DNA of 64,000 nt, from the NCBI RefSeq assembly GCF_012926615.1, contig NZ_JABBNU010000001.1, positions 248,001 through 312,000 on the forward strand. The letters are read 5' to 3'. A program made the translations under genes and the position numbers. Source of the DNA: Marinigracilibium pacificum. GTDB taxonomy: Bacteria > Bacteroidota > Bacteroidia > Cytophagales > Cyclobacteriaceae. Positions 16,023-24,490 of this stretch are shown here, piece by piece (position 1 is the stretch's first letter; each line of letters starts with the position of its first letter). The notes under the pieces were generated by a model that did not search any database, was not told the DNA's origin, and was given only the letters and a program-made list of their open reading frames with translations.

Positions 16023-18452
16023 TTAATTTTCCTTTAACTCTGAATTAACAATTCTCTGTAGTGTTTTAGCATAATTAGCAAAGCTTCCTGTCGATGATGT
16101 TCTGCTGATTCTTGTCAAATCATTATCCAATCTTTCTAGTGAAGCCGTTGCTGCAATTTTTATATTTAAATGTGTACTGTCATTTTCTTCATCAATAAAT
16201 TTATTCAGGTTATTGATGTACTGCATTTGTAATGCTTGTCTGAAGTTGTCAGGCATTTCTTTAGAGTCGATCTCTTCAAATAATGAGTTTTCAAGATCCG
16301 TAAAAAAATCATTTACAGAATATTGTTCACTACCATATTTTGATTGCAGATCAATTATTCTGTTTAACCTTTCCTCTTTCATAAGCTCATTAAGAACACT
16401 AATCTGGACTGAGGAAATTCTGCTTATGCTTTCATTGTCATCAATTTTTTCTAGCACAGTGTTATTGACCAGCCACTTTTGAGTTTTAAAACCATTTTCA
16501 TAAACAAAAGTCAGGCAGGTTTTTTGTTTACCTGTTGGTATTGGTACATACATTGCACCATCTTGACCATATGTTTTAGGCTGTCTGAAAACGCCACCAA
16601 CATTATTTGCTGCATGAAAAAGATACCTGCGCCATTGATTAATCACCTGGTTATATAGTTCATCAAGCTGATTATAGTCTTCACCTTCCTCGTAGGTCCA
16701 CTCAACTAGTTTAGGAACAATCCTTTTTAAGTTAGCTACTCCATAAGATCCTGCTTTAGCGGCATCATCACCGAGGTCTTCAGTTTGAGCAGTTGGATCA
16801 GTAATATTCCACTGTTGTGGACCATATCGATATATTAATGAATCTCCTTTTGCATTCAGCCAGTCGTTTAATATTTCTTTTCGTTCATTTTTATCAGTAT
16901 CAGGATAATATCTGTATGCCCATTCTATTGCATGAAAATCATATGGACCAATTTTTGGCATAAATGAAACACCAACGTCTTCGGGTTGAGCTATATAATT
17001 AAATCGAGCATAATCCATGATTGATGGAGCCGTTCCCATTTTAGCAGTAAATTCAGCAGACCTTAATGACTCAACCGGATAAGCATAGCTTGAGCCCATG
17101 TTATGAGGAAGCCCCAAAGTATGACCAACCTCATGAGCAGAAACAAACCTTATAAGTTTGCCCATAACTTCATCATCAAATTTTACTTTTCTTGCCTCTG
17201 GGTTTGCTGCGGCAGTTTGAATGAAATACCAGTTTCTTAGCAAATTCATCACATTATGATACCAGATTATATCTGACTCAAGAATTTCACCGGTTCTTGG
17301 ATCGTGGACATGAGGGCCCATTGCATTTTGAATTGGGTTACTCACATATCTGATAACTGAATATCTGGTGTCTTCCGGGCTCCAATATGGGTCTTCTTCT
17401 TTAGAAGGAGGGTCTTTAGCAATAATTGCATTTTTAAAACCGGCTTTTTCAAAAGCTATTTGCCAGTCTTCGACACCTTGCTTGATATATTTTCTCCATT
17501 TTTCAGGCGTTGCAGGATCAATATAATATACTATTTGTTTGACAGGCTCTGTTAGCTCACCTCTTTTATAAGCTTCAATATCTTTTGGAACAAGCTGCCA
17601 TCGAGTAATAAATCTTTTGGCCTCAGCTTTTTGCTCATCTAGACCATAGTCATATTGTCTGACACTGAAGAAACCTACACGCTCATCATAATCTCTTTTT
17701 TGCATTGGAATTTCCGGTAGAGCAATAAAACTCTGGTTCATTTCAAGAGAAAGAGACTGGCTTAATTGGTTAGATGGTAATTTGTTTCCTTCGTAAGTGA
17801 GTACATGCCTTATTTCAATGTTTTCAGGAAAAGACTTTACTGATTTTATGAAACTTCTTGAACCATCAAGTTTCTTAATACCAAAATCTTTTCTTTGATC
17901 ATCATCAAGAGCTCCAATCAAATTAATATCTTCTGTAAATAAGGAGGTGGCATCAAATACATAACCACTATCAGCACTTATAGTCTTAATTTCGAATGAT
18001 TTAATAATCGGTTCAAAATTATTATTTCTGACAGATTCATAGATTGGATGCTCATTATCAGCAACTGAATTGTAAGAGACTGACCTCAGTAAAATATTAT
18101 TTCCCTGCTTTTCCCATCTAATTACTTGTTGAGGTCTGGACCTCATTCCCGCACCACCAAAATTTAAGTTTTGAACAGTACCAGAGATTCTACTAACTAC
18201 AAGAATTTCTTTTCCCAAAAAGTCATCAGTCATCTTAAAAAATATTTTACCATCTTTTTTTTCATAGATAGTAAAAAGACCTTGATGTACTGAGTCTTCC
18301 GCAGTTATGACTTTAGAAAATGGTTTTAGCCCATTTGAAGAGCTTTCGGTCTCATCTTTCTTTTTGTCTTTTTTCTTTTTTTTCTGTGCTACTATTTCAC
18401 CATCAGCGAAAAAAAGTATTGCAAGAATTAAGCTAAAAAATATCCTATTCAT
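16023..18452 (-). CDS. Secreted zinc-dependent metalloprotease (DUF5117/DUF5118 type)
   Basis: The 809-residue protein begins with a signal peptide (about 1-22, ending VAQ) followed by a strongly basic KKKKKDKKK stretch. The zinc site is the metzincin-like H440-EVGH-TLGLPH-450, with H440, H444 and H450 as ligands and E441 as the catalytic base. The large N-terminal beta domain fits the DUF5117/DUF5118 metalloprotease family common in Bacteroidota. It is probably periplasmic or surface-exposed; no type IX sorting domain is visible at the C-terminus. It is six bases downstream of another secreted-protein gene on the same strand, so the two likely share a transcript. Substrate unknown. Confidence 0.85.
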   Translation of the reverse strand: MNRIFFSLILAILFFADGEIVAQKKKKKDKKKDETESSSNGLKPFSKVITAEDSVHQGLFTIYEKKDGKIFFKMTDDFLGKEILVVSRISGTVQNLNFGGAGMRSRPQQVIRWEKQGNNILLRSVSYNSVADNEHPIYESVRNNNFEPIIKSFEIKTISADSGYVFDATSLFTEDINLIGALDDDQRKDFGIKKLDGSRSFIKSVKSFPENIEIRHVLTYEGNKLPSNQLSQSLSLEMNQSFIALPEIPMQKRDYDERVGFFSVRQYDYGLDEQKAEAKRFITRWQLVPKDIEAYKRGELTEPVKQIVYYIDPATPEKWRKYIKQGVEDWQIAFEKAGFKNAIIAKDPPSKEEDPYWSPEDTRYSVIRYVSNPIQNAMGPHVHDPRTGEILESDIIWYHNVMNLLRNWYFIQTAAANPEARKVKFDDEVMGKLIRFVSAHEVGHTLGLPHNMGSSYAYPVESLRSAEFTAKMGTAPSIMDYARFNYIAQPEDVGVSFMPKIGPYDFHAIEWAYRYYPDTDKNERKEILNDWLNAKGDSLIYRYGPQQWNITDPTAQTEDLGDDAAKAGSYGVANLKRIVPKLVEWTYEEGEDYNQLDELYNQVINQWRRYLFHAANNVGGVFRQPKTYGQDGAMYVPIPTGKQKTCLTFVYENGFKTQKWLVNNTVLEKIDDNESISRISSVQISVLNELMKEERLNRIIDLQSKYGSEQYSVNDFFTDLENSLFEEIDSKEMPDNFRQALQMQYINNLNKFIDEENDSTHLNIKIAATASLERLDNDLTRISRTSSTGSFANYAKTLQRIVNSELKEN

Positions 18453-18458
18453 TGTTAT

Positions 18459-19433
18459 TTATTGTTTCGTAATGCCTTTTAAATGATTATTTAATGCTTC
18501 TTGCCAAGTAGGAGCGCCATCCCATTCGGGACCAAGATGTACATCTCCATCTGAAAGCTGCTTGATATAATATTTGAACTGTACGTTATCCGGGACGTTT
18601 TCGTATTTATAGCCCAGAATTTTCTTTAAATCATGTTCGCTGCCATAAGTTGGTAATAATATAAATTTGAAACCTTTTCTACCTAGCACTTCTTCATCCA
18701 GACCGGGCTCTACTAATTCATATTCAAAAGGATATTGTTTCATAATTTCTTCAAGTTGCTTATTGGCTGATGCAATAGCGTCAACTTCATCCTGGTCTTC
18801 AGATATATAATGAAACTTTGGAACAGCTAGCTTAAAACTTTGAAGATTGATATTATAATTTTCAAATCTTTTACCTTTAAATGGATTTGCATAATTATAA
18901 AATAAAGGATCATCCGGAATAAGAAGATTTTTTCGAGGCTTGTCTTGTCTGACAACATTTCTTGCAATTTTTGAAGAAAGTTCTTCCACTGAACTTGCCG
19001 TTTCTGTGTAAGATTTTAAGGGCAGATTACCAAAAACTAATTTTTCGGTAGGAATTAGACGCAGATGCCAAATATTTTTATCGAAATATACCCATGCTAT
19101 ATATCTTATATTTCTTAGTTCGTAGTAATTCTTGAATTCGGTAAAAAAATCTTTAGTACCTAGCACAGTAGTAAATCTATAATAAGCTGAAAGATCAACT
19201 CCAGCGTCTTTTAGAGGTTTATGAAACTTCGAAGAAATAGCAAACCATGACTGTTCTGAATGGCGGTCATCAATAAGAGCCACTATTTTTTCAGATCGTA
19301 AATCTTCCGGAAAAGGTAAAGAGTTAGTTTCTTTTTGTATGCGTGTAATGTTTGCTTCATGAAAGCTATGCTGAGCGTGGCTATTGACGCTTAAAAAGAA
19401 GTAAATTAGCAATGGAAAGATTGATATACGCAT
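18459..19433 (-). CDS. Secreted protein of unknown function, 324 aa
   Basis: A signal peptide is visible at residues 1-20 (hydrophobic core then SHAQ). The mature part has no motif I recognise, no cysteine cluster, and no membrane segment. It contains mixed alpha/beta segments, including SEKIVALIDDRH and the C-terminal WDGAPTWQEALNNHLKG. It sits immediately upstream of the zinc metalloprotease gene (six-base gap), so it may be a partner, inhibitor or chaperone of that protease, but this is only positional. It is divergent from the M28-like secreted protein gene. Confidence 0.7.
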   Translation of the reverse strand: MRISIFPLLIYFFLSVNSHAQHSFHEANITRIQKETNSLPFPEDLRSEKIVALIDDRHSEQSWFAISSKFHKPLKDAGVDLSAYYRFTTVLGTKDFFTEFKNYYELRNIRYIAWVYFDKNIWHLRLIPTEKLVFGNLPLKSYTETASSVEELSSKIARNVVRQDKPRKNLLIPDDPLFYNYANPFKGKRFENYNINLQSFKLAVPKFHYISEDQDEVDAIASANKQLEEIMKQYPFEYELVEPGLDEEVLGRKGFKFILLPTYGSEHDLKKILGYKYENVPDNVQFKYYIKQLSDGDVHLGPEWDGAPTWQEALNNHLKGITKQ

Positions 19434-19490
19434 AAATATTTTTTTGGTGGTTTAATGTAAACCGATTTTTTTACCAGCTTGTATAAAATT

Positions 19491-20324
19491 ATGAAAAGAT
19501 TTCAATTACAAATTTTTTTATTTTTTCTATTAACAAATTTTGGATTTTCTCAAAATATAGAAAAAGAAGTATTTGAATACTATTCAAAGGTATCAAATCC
19601 TGTTGTAATTAACAGGCCTAGCGGGTCTCACGGTATTGCTGTGCTACATAATATTTTGAATGAAATTGTTTCTGATAAATTAACTTCAATTTACGGACAA
19701 TATTCTCAAGAATATGATATTAGTGCCAATGACCATACCTACAGAGGGCAAAATGTATTTGGTGTAATTGAAGGAAAATCGAAAGAAATGGTTTTAGTAA
19801 CAGTGCCAATCGACCAAAAATATCAGGAAGTATATGATAATTCACTTTCAATTGCGCTTGTTAAAGGACTAATGAAAGAGTTATCAGAATCAAAAACAAA
19901 ATTTACTTATGTGTTTTTATTTGCTGATGGCAGCATGTATAACGAATCTGGGTTTGAGTATTTTCTAAATTATACTGGCCTTGATATTGATAATGTAAAA
20001 TTTCACATTGCAATTAAATCTGCAACTATTGATCCAACAATAAAGAACCATATTTTAGCTACATATAATCACTCTGGGCTGGAGCCATTCTTACCGGGAG
20101 CGTCAATGACTTTATTATATGATGGTTCTTCAATTGTCAATGAAACTACAGGAAAGCCACTTCCAAACTTCCAGCTTTACCCAATGTTAGAGTCACGTTC
20201 ACAAGAAGGAATTGAGAACATGATTAGCTTAACGTATCCAATTGTCAAGAAAGTTATAGATGGTATTGACGGCGAGAAAAAAGCTCTTGAAGTAGATGAA
20301 AATGTTTTAGCTGCTTTCAATTAA
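19491..20324 (+). CDS. Secreted M28-peptidase-like protein lacking obvious metal ligands
   Basis: I choose the ATG at 19491 (277 residues) because it opens a signal peptide (MKRFQLQIFLFFLL...GFSQ); a TTG four codons upstream is weaker. The layout resembles M28-type aminopeptidase/glutaminyl cyclase folds: GQNVFGVIEGK, a strand MVLVTVPIDQ where the family usually has a metal-binding histidine, DNSLSIALVKGLMKEL in place of the usual DNAAG helix, and KFTYVFLFADGS. One aspartate (in DNS) is kept, but the other ligands are not evident. It may be a non-catalytic relative. This is a pattern-level inference with moderate certainty. Confidence 0.6.
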   Translation: MKRFQLQIFLFFLLTNFGFSQNIEKEVFEYYSKVSNPVVINRPSGSHGIAVLHNILNEIVSDKLTSIYGQYSQEYDISANDHTYRGQNVFGVIEGKSKEMVLVTVPIDQKYQEVYDNSLSIALVKGLMKELSESKTKFTYVFLFADGSMYNESGFEYFLNYTGLDIDNVKFHIAIKSATIDPTIKNHILATYNHSGLEPFLPGASMTLLYDGSSIVNETTGKPLPNFQLYPMLESRSQEGIENMISLTYPIVKKVIDGIDGEKKALEVDENVLAAFN

Positions 20325-20353
20325 TAACTTTTCATTAAATTGTTGGCAAACTT

Positions 20354-20361
20354 TAATTTTG
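20354..20361 (+). promoter_or_regulatory. Possible TAnnTTTG -7 element before the patatin gene
   Basis: TAATTTTG lies only four bases ahead of the ATG at 20366, so a transcript starting from it would be nearly leaderless. It may be chance. Confidence 0.25.
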
Positions 20362-20365
20362 AGGA

Positions 20366-21289
20366 ATGTCAACCAAAAAAGTCGGATTAGTATTATCAAG
20401 TGGCGGTGCCAGGGGAGCAGCTCACATTGGCGTTATTGAGGCAATTGAAGCTGCCGGAATGGAAATCGCCGGAATTTCAGGAAGTAGCATCGGAGGTCTC
20501 ATCGGTGCTTATTATTCATGTGGCCATCTGAGAACTTATCGTGATTGGCTGTGCTCTCTTGACCGGGTATCAGTATTGAGGTTAATGGATATAACTTTAA
20601 ATTCTCGTGGTTTTATGCGAGGAGAAAAGGTTTTTCGTGAATTGGAAAAGTTTATCCCTGATGTTGATATTGAATCCCTAGAAATTCCTGTATCAATTAT
20701 TGCCGTAGATTTTCATGGTGCTAAAACAAAAGTTTTTAATTCAGGAAGTATGAAGGATGCCCTGAGGGCAACAGTTGCTATTCCAACAGTACTTACACCA
20801 TATCAAATTGATGAAACTGAATATATTGATGGTGGAGTTTTAAATCCACTTCCGATTGATTGTCTTCCTCCTGCTGATTACGATTTGATTGTAGCTGTGG
20901 ATTTAAACTCAAGAATTTCCTATCATCCACCTTCTGGATTTCTTCCAAACCCTGAAGAAGAAAGTAAAACCTTGCAAATTTTCCAGAAAGCAATTACCAA
21001 ATGGTATAATAATGCTACAGGGGGTAGTTCAAATGAAGTTGAACAAAAGAAACCTGCCAAAAAGCTAGGTATGCTTGACCTAATGAAGGAGAGTATTGAT
21101 CTTATGCAAAACAGGATTACTGAGCTTACCATTGATAAGTACCCTGTTGATATTCTTATAGAAATTTCAAAACAAGCTGGTTCTACATTCGATTTTCATA
21201 GAGCAGAAGAATTCATTTCACTTGGAAAAGAATTGATGGAAAAGCAATTAGAGCACTTTTTAAAGAAAGAGGATGAGTTTTTTGGATAA
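20366..21289 (+). CDS. Patatin-like phospholipase family protein
   Basis: The 307 residues carry the full patatin catalytic set: oxyanion loop G13-GARG-17, nucleophile elbow G39-SSIG-43 with S41 as nucleophile, and the dyad aspartate D155 in YIDGG. The family hydrolyses acyl chains from lipids using a Ser-Asp dyad. There is no signal peptide or transmembrane helix, so it resembles cytoplasmic RssA/YchK-type members, not secreted or PlpD-type ones. The C-terminal 90 residues are helical. The gene overlaps the following methyltransferase start by 17 bases, suggesting coupled expression. Confidence 0.9.
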   Translation: MSTKKVGLVLSSGGARGAAHIGVIEAIEAAGMEIAGISGSSIGGLIGAYYSCGHLRTYRDWLCSLDRVSVLRLMDITLNSRGFMRGEKVFRELEKFIPDVDIESLEIPVSIIAVDFHGAKTKVFNSGSMKDALRATVAIPTVLTPYQIDETEYIDGGVLNPLPIDCLPPADYDLIVAVDLNSRISYHPPSGFLPNPEEESKTLQIFQKAITKWYNNATGGSSNEVEQKKPAKKLGMLDLMKESIDLMQNRITELTIDKYPVDILIEISKQAGSTFDFHRAEEFISLGKELMEKQLEHFLKKEDEFFG

Positions 21290-21869
21290 TGGCATCGGGT
21301 TATTTGGTAATACAGATGTTTATTTAATTGACCTAATTATAAAAGGGAAGTTTAATTTATCCCAAAAAATACTTGATGTTGGTTGTGGAGAGGGTAGAAA
21401 TTTAAAGTGGTTTCTGCAAAACAGGTTTGATGTTTATGGTGTAGATCTTAATCCTGCAGCTATAAGAATGATTCAAATGTATGCTGCTTCAATTGACGGG
21501 CGTTATAAAAATGAAAAAGAGCGGTTTATAATTGGGTCAGCAGGAGATTTACCATTCGCACCGGCTCAATTTGATGTTATAATTCACAGTGCAGTTGCTC
21601 ATTTTGCTAAAGATAAGACTGAGTTTATTCAATGGTGGGAAGAATCAATAAAAGTTTTGAAGCCTGACGGAATCTTATTTATGCGAACTTCAATTACTTA
21701 TTTACAAAAGAATCGTGATAACGATACACCCTTTTCTTTCATTCCGGATTATGATTTAATAAATAGTTTAGTCTCTGAACATAAATTAATTGAACCGATA
21801 AAAATTGTTGAAGTACCTGCAAAGGGAAGGGAAATGGGAGTCATTGTTCTTAAAAAGCAATCGAACTAA
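21273..21869 (+). CDS. Class I SAM-dependent methyltransferase
   Basis: The 198-residue protein has SAM motif I at D35-VGCGEG-41, an acidic motif II end VYGVDLNPAA, and a Methyltransf_11/25-like core (LPFAPAQFDVIIHSAVAHF). The start ATG at 21273 lies inside the patatin gene and is preceded by a purine-rich AAAGAAAGAGG, which supports it. The substrate is unknown. Co-occurrence with a patatin could mean lipid or membrane-derived substrates, but that is speculative. Confidence 0.85.
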   Translation: MSFLDNGIGLFGNTDVYLIDLIIKGKFNLSQKILDVGCGEGRNLKWFLQNRFDVYGVDLNPAAIRMIQMYAASIDGRYKNEKERFIIGSAGDLPFAPAQFDVIIHSAVAHFAKDKTEFIQWWEESIKVLKPDGILFMRTSITYLQKNRDNDTPFSFIPDYDLINSLVSEHKLIEPIKIVEVPAKGREMGVIVLKKQSN

Positions 21870-21912
21870 ATTGATTGTAATAAAATCATAAATATTGATT
21901 AAACTGAATTGA

Positions 21913-21920
21913 TATATTTG
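21913..21920 (+). promoter_or_regulatory. TAnnTTTG -7 promoter element of the sensor gene at 21967
   Basis: TATATTTG lies 46 bases upstream of the ATG, in a 97-base AT-rich gap, and matches the Bacteroidota -7 consensus. Confidence 0.4.
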
Positions 21921-21966
21921 ATATAGTTTTATATTTATTTTTTAGTCCTGAGGTAATTTTTTTGAG

Positions 21967-24069
21967 ATGATAAAATTTAATTCAATTCGTTCAAGGCTTA
22001 TTCTTAGTTTTCTGGTATCATTTGTATTCAGTTTGCTGATCTATATTTTTCTTATTGGCGGTGATTTTACAGCAAGGAAGAATATAGAAAATGGAATTGT
22101 AATCACTGAGAAGATATCAACAAAATTATCTTTAGTAAAGTATAATGTTAATGAGGCTATTTCGCTCTCATTATTTAACAAAAAAATAAATTCTCAAATT
22201 TTACGAGATGAAAATGAGTTATTAAAAGAGGCTAAGCAGCAACTTGTTGATATTGATTCTCTTTGGAAAAACCTTCCTGAAGAAGGACAGATATTAAATA
22301 AATCTTTGCTGATAATAAAAAACAATTTTTATCAGCTCTCTGCTGATATTGCTTTTTTTGAGAAAGCTATCGAAAATGAAACTTCTTTATCATCAGAAAT
22401 AAGATCAATTACATTTGAAGCTGATTCGGTAACAGGCATGATTGATCCGACTCAGGTTAATGAAGTCTTATCTGAATTATCTGAAAAAGTAAACGCAAGT
22501 CCAAAATGGGCTACATTTTATTTAAATAATATTGCTGAAAAGCAAAATAATTTTTCTGCTGAAATTGAAGAAGTCGTTGCAGTATTAACCAAAATAAGCT
22601 TTGATAAAAAAGAAGATATTCTTGGCACATTAAGCTTGAGGTTTAATTTGGGTATTACCTTTATTGTGATTTTTGCAATACTGGTTGCTGTGATGACCTA
22701 CCTTGTTCAAGGAAATATCAGCGAATTAATTAATAGAGTTAACCAGCGAGTTAGTGAACTAAGCAAGGGTAATTTACCAGAGACCAGAAAATCAAACCTT
22801 AAGGAAACAGCAGAAATTCATGAATCCATCAATACCCTAACTGAAAACCTAAGAGCAGTAAAATTATTTGCTCTTGAAGTAGGGCAGGGTCAATTCGATA
22901 ATTCAATTACTGTTTTTGAGAAAGGTAGCGAGTTAGGAGATTCATTAGCGGAAATGCGTGATAGTCTTAAAACTGTATCAGATGATGCAGAGATAAGAAA
23001 CTGGGCCAACAAGGGCTATGCCGAATTCGGGGATATGCTAAGAAAGCACTCTGATGATTTAAAATCTCTTGGACAAGAATTAATTACTAATTTAGTTAAA
23101 TACCTGAAGGTTAATCAGGGAGGTTTGTTTATAGTAAATGGTGATGAATCACAAGGCGATGATGTTACTATCAGTTTAGTAGGAGCTTATGCTTTTGATC
23201 GTCAAAAATTCTTGAAACAAGAACTAATTCCGGGAGAGGGCCTTGTGGGGCAATGTTATCTTGAGCAAAAGTCAATTTATCTTGAAGAACTTCCAGAAGA
23301 TTATGCAACTATTAAATCAGGTTTAGGAGGAGCATCGCCATCTTCCTTATACATTGTACCATTAAAAGTAAATGGAAAAGTATTCGGAATAATTGAACTA
23401 GCATCATTTAATATCTTTAAAGAGCACGAGAAGCAATTTATTGAGAATCTTTCTGAAAATATAGCCTCTGCCATCTCTTCTGTAAAGATTAATCAAAACA
23501 CAAAAAGGTTACTGGAGGAGTCTCTGGAGTTAACAGAGCAAATGAGATCTCAGGAAGAGGAAATGCGTCAGAATATGGAGGAGCTTCAGGCAACTCAGGA
23601 AGAAATGATGCGAGGAGCCAAGGCTATTCAGGAAAAGGAAGAAAGATATAAGAATACATTTGATAGCATAGAAGAGGGAGTGATTTTATTAGACAAAGAT
23701 TATAGTATTATCATGGCTAATAAATCTTCCAAAAATGAGTTTTCTTTCACTATTCGTGAAAATGATAATTTCCTGAATTGTTTACCTGCTAACCTGGATA
23801 AAGCACAATGGAAAGAATATTTTGATAAAGCGTTTAGTGGCGAGAAACAAACATTTGATAACAGCATAATTGATGGAAACCCTGAAACGAATCATGAAAT
23901 AAAAATCTATCCGATAGAAAATAATGGTAGAATTGATTCGATTGCTATTTATTCCAGAATCTATAAGGCAATTCATGTTAATGGAAATGGGAATGGAAAA
24001 GATATTAGTCCTGAAGACCTTGCCAAGTTAAAAAATATCTATAAGGGTTTAAGCGGGGATTCTAATTAG
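21967..24069 (+). CDS. Membrane sensor protein: HAMP, GAF, coiled coil and PAS, no kinase domain
   Basis: This 700-residue protein has two membrane helices (about 10-29 and 225-246) enclosing a helical periplasmic sensor region. A HAMP-like linker follows (about 247-300), then a GAF domain (about 375-505, ending FGIIELASFN), a coiled coil with TEQMRSQEEEMRQNMEEL (about 520-550), and a PAS-like domain (about 558-670). No histidine kinase, GGDEF, phosphatase or methyl-accepting output domain is present. It is a paralogue of the protein at 27614-29512, with near-identical coil and GAF signatures. It probably passes a signal to another protein by contact. The convergent yjbQ ends one base beyond its stop. 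Confidence 0.8.
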   Translation: MIKFNSIRSRLILSFLVSFVFSLLIYIFLIGGDFTARKNIENGIVITEKISTKLSLVKYNVNEAISLSLFNKKINSQILRDENELLKEAKQQLVDIDSLWKNLPEEGQILNKSLLIIKNNFYQLSADIAFFEKAIENETSLSSEIRSITFEADSVTGMIDPTQVNEVLSELSEKVNASPKWATFYLNNIAEKQNNFSAEIEEVVAVLTKISFDKKEDILGTLSLRFNLGITFIVIFAILVAVMTYLVQGNISELINRVNQRVSELSKGNLPETRKSNLKETAEIHESINTLTENLRAVKLFALEVGQGQFDNSITVFEKGSELGDSLAEMRDSLKTVSDDAEIRNWANKGYAEFGDMLRKHSDDLKSLGQELITNLVKYLKVNQGGLFIVNGDESQGDDVTISLVGAYAFDRQKFLKQELIPGEGLVGQCYLEQKSIYLEELPEDYATIKSGLGGASPSSLYIVPLKVNGKVFGIIELASFNIFKEHEKQFIENLSENIASAISSVKINQNTKRLLEESLELTEQMRSQEEEMRQNMEELQATQEEMMRGAKAIQEKEERYKNTFDSIEEGVILLDKDYSIIMANKSSKNEFSFTIRENDNFLNCLPANLDKAQWKEYFDKAFSGEKQTFDNSIIDGNPETNHEIKIYPIENNGRIDSIAIYSRIYKAIHVNGNGNGKDISPEDLAKLKNIYKGLSGDSN

Positions 24070-24070
24070 G

Positions 24071-24490
24071 CTATTCTCCAATAACGGTGATAACAAGTTT
24101 TCGTGAGCCACCATGATTACGGTGTTCTCCAAGATATATTCCTTGCCAGGTTCCGGAGTTTATCTTTCCATTTGTTATTGGAATTTGAACCGAAGAACCA
24201 AATAGGGCACTTTTTATATGAGCAGGCATATCATCCGGGCCTTCGTATGTATGTATAAAATAGGGTTCATTTTCAGGAATAGCATTATTTATAAAGCTCT
24301 CCATGTCAATTCTGACATCCGGGTCGGCAGCTTCATTGATAAATATTGAAGCAGAAGTGTGCTTAATAAATACATTGAGAATACCTGTGTTGATTGGGCA
24401 GTCAGTCAGAGCATTTTCTATTTCATGTGTAATTATATGAAAACCCCTGCTTCGAGGTGATAATATGATTTCTTTTTGAAAAACACTCAT
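24071..24490 (-). CDS. YjbQ family protein (UPF0047, secondary thiamine-phosphate synthase type)
   Basis: The 139 residues match the YjbQ/UPF0047 fold. The conserved HTSASIFINE segment starts at H44, followed by D56-PDVR, a middle HIKSALFGSS, and the C-terminal signature GTWQGIYLGEHRNHGGSR. Some family members show weak thiamine-phosphate synthase activity, but the physiological role is not firmly known. The ATG overlaps the stop of the upstream beta-helix lipoprotein by four bases (ATGA), so translation is coupled within a prfA-lipoprotein-yjbQ cluster. Confidence 0.9.
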   Translation of the reverse strand: MSVFQKEIILSPRSRGFHIITHEIENALTDCPINTGILNVFIKHTSASIFINEAADPDVRIDMESFINNAIPENEPYFIHTYEGPDDMPAHIKSALFGSSVQIPITNGKINSGTWQGIYLGEHRNHGGSRKLVITVIGE

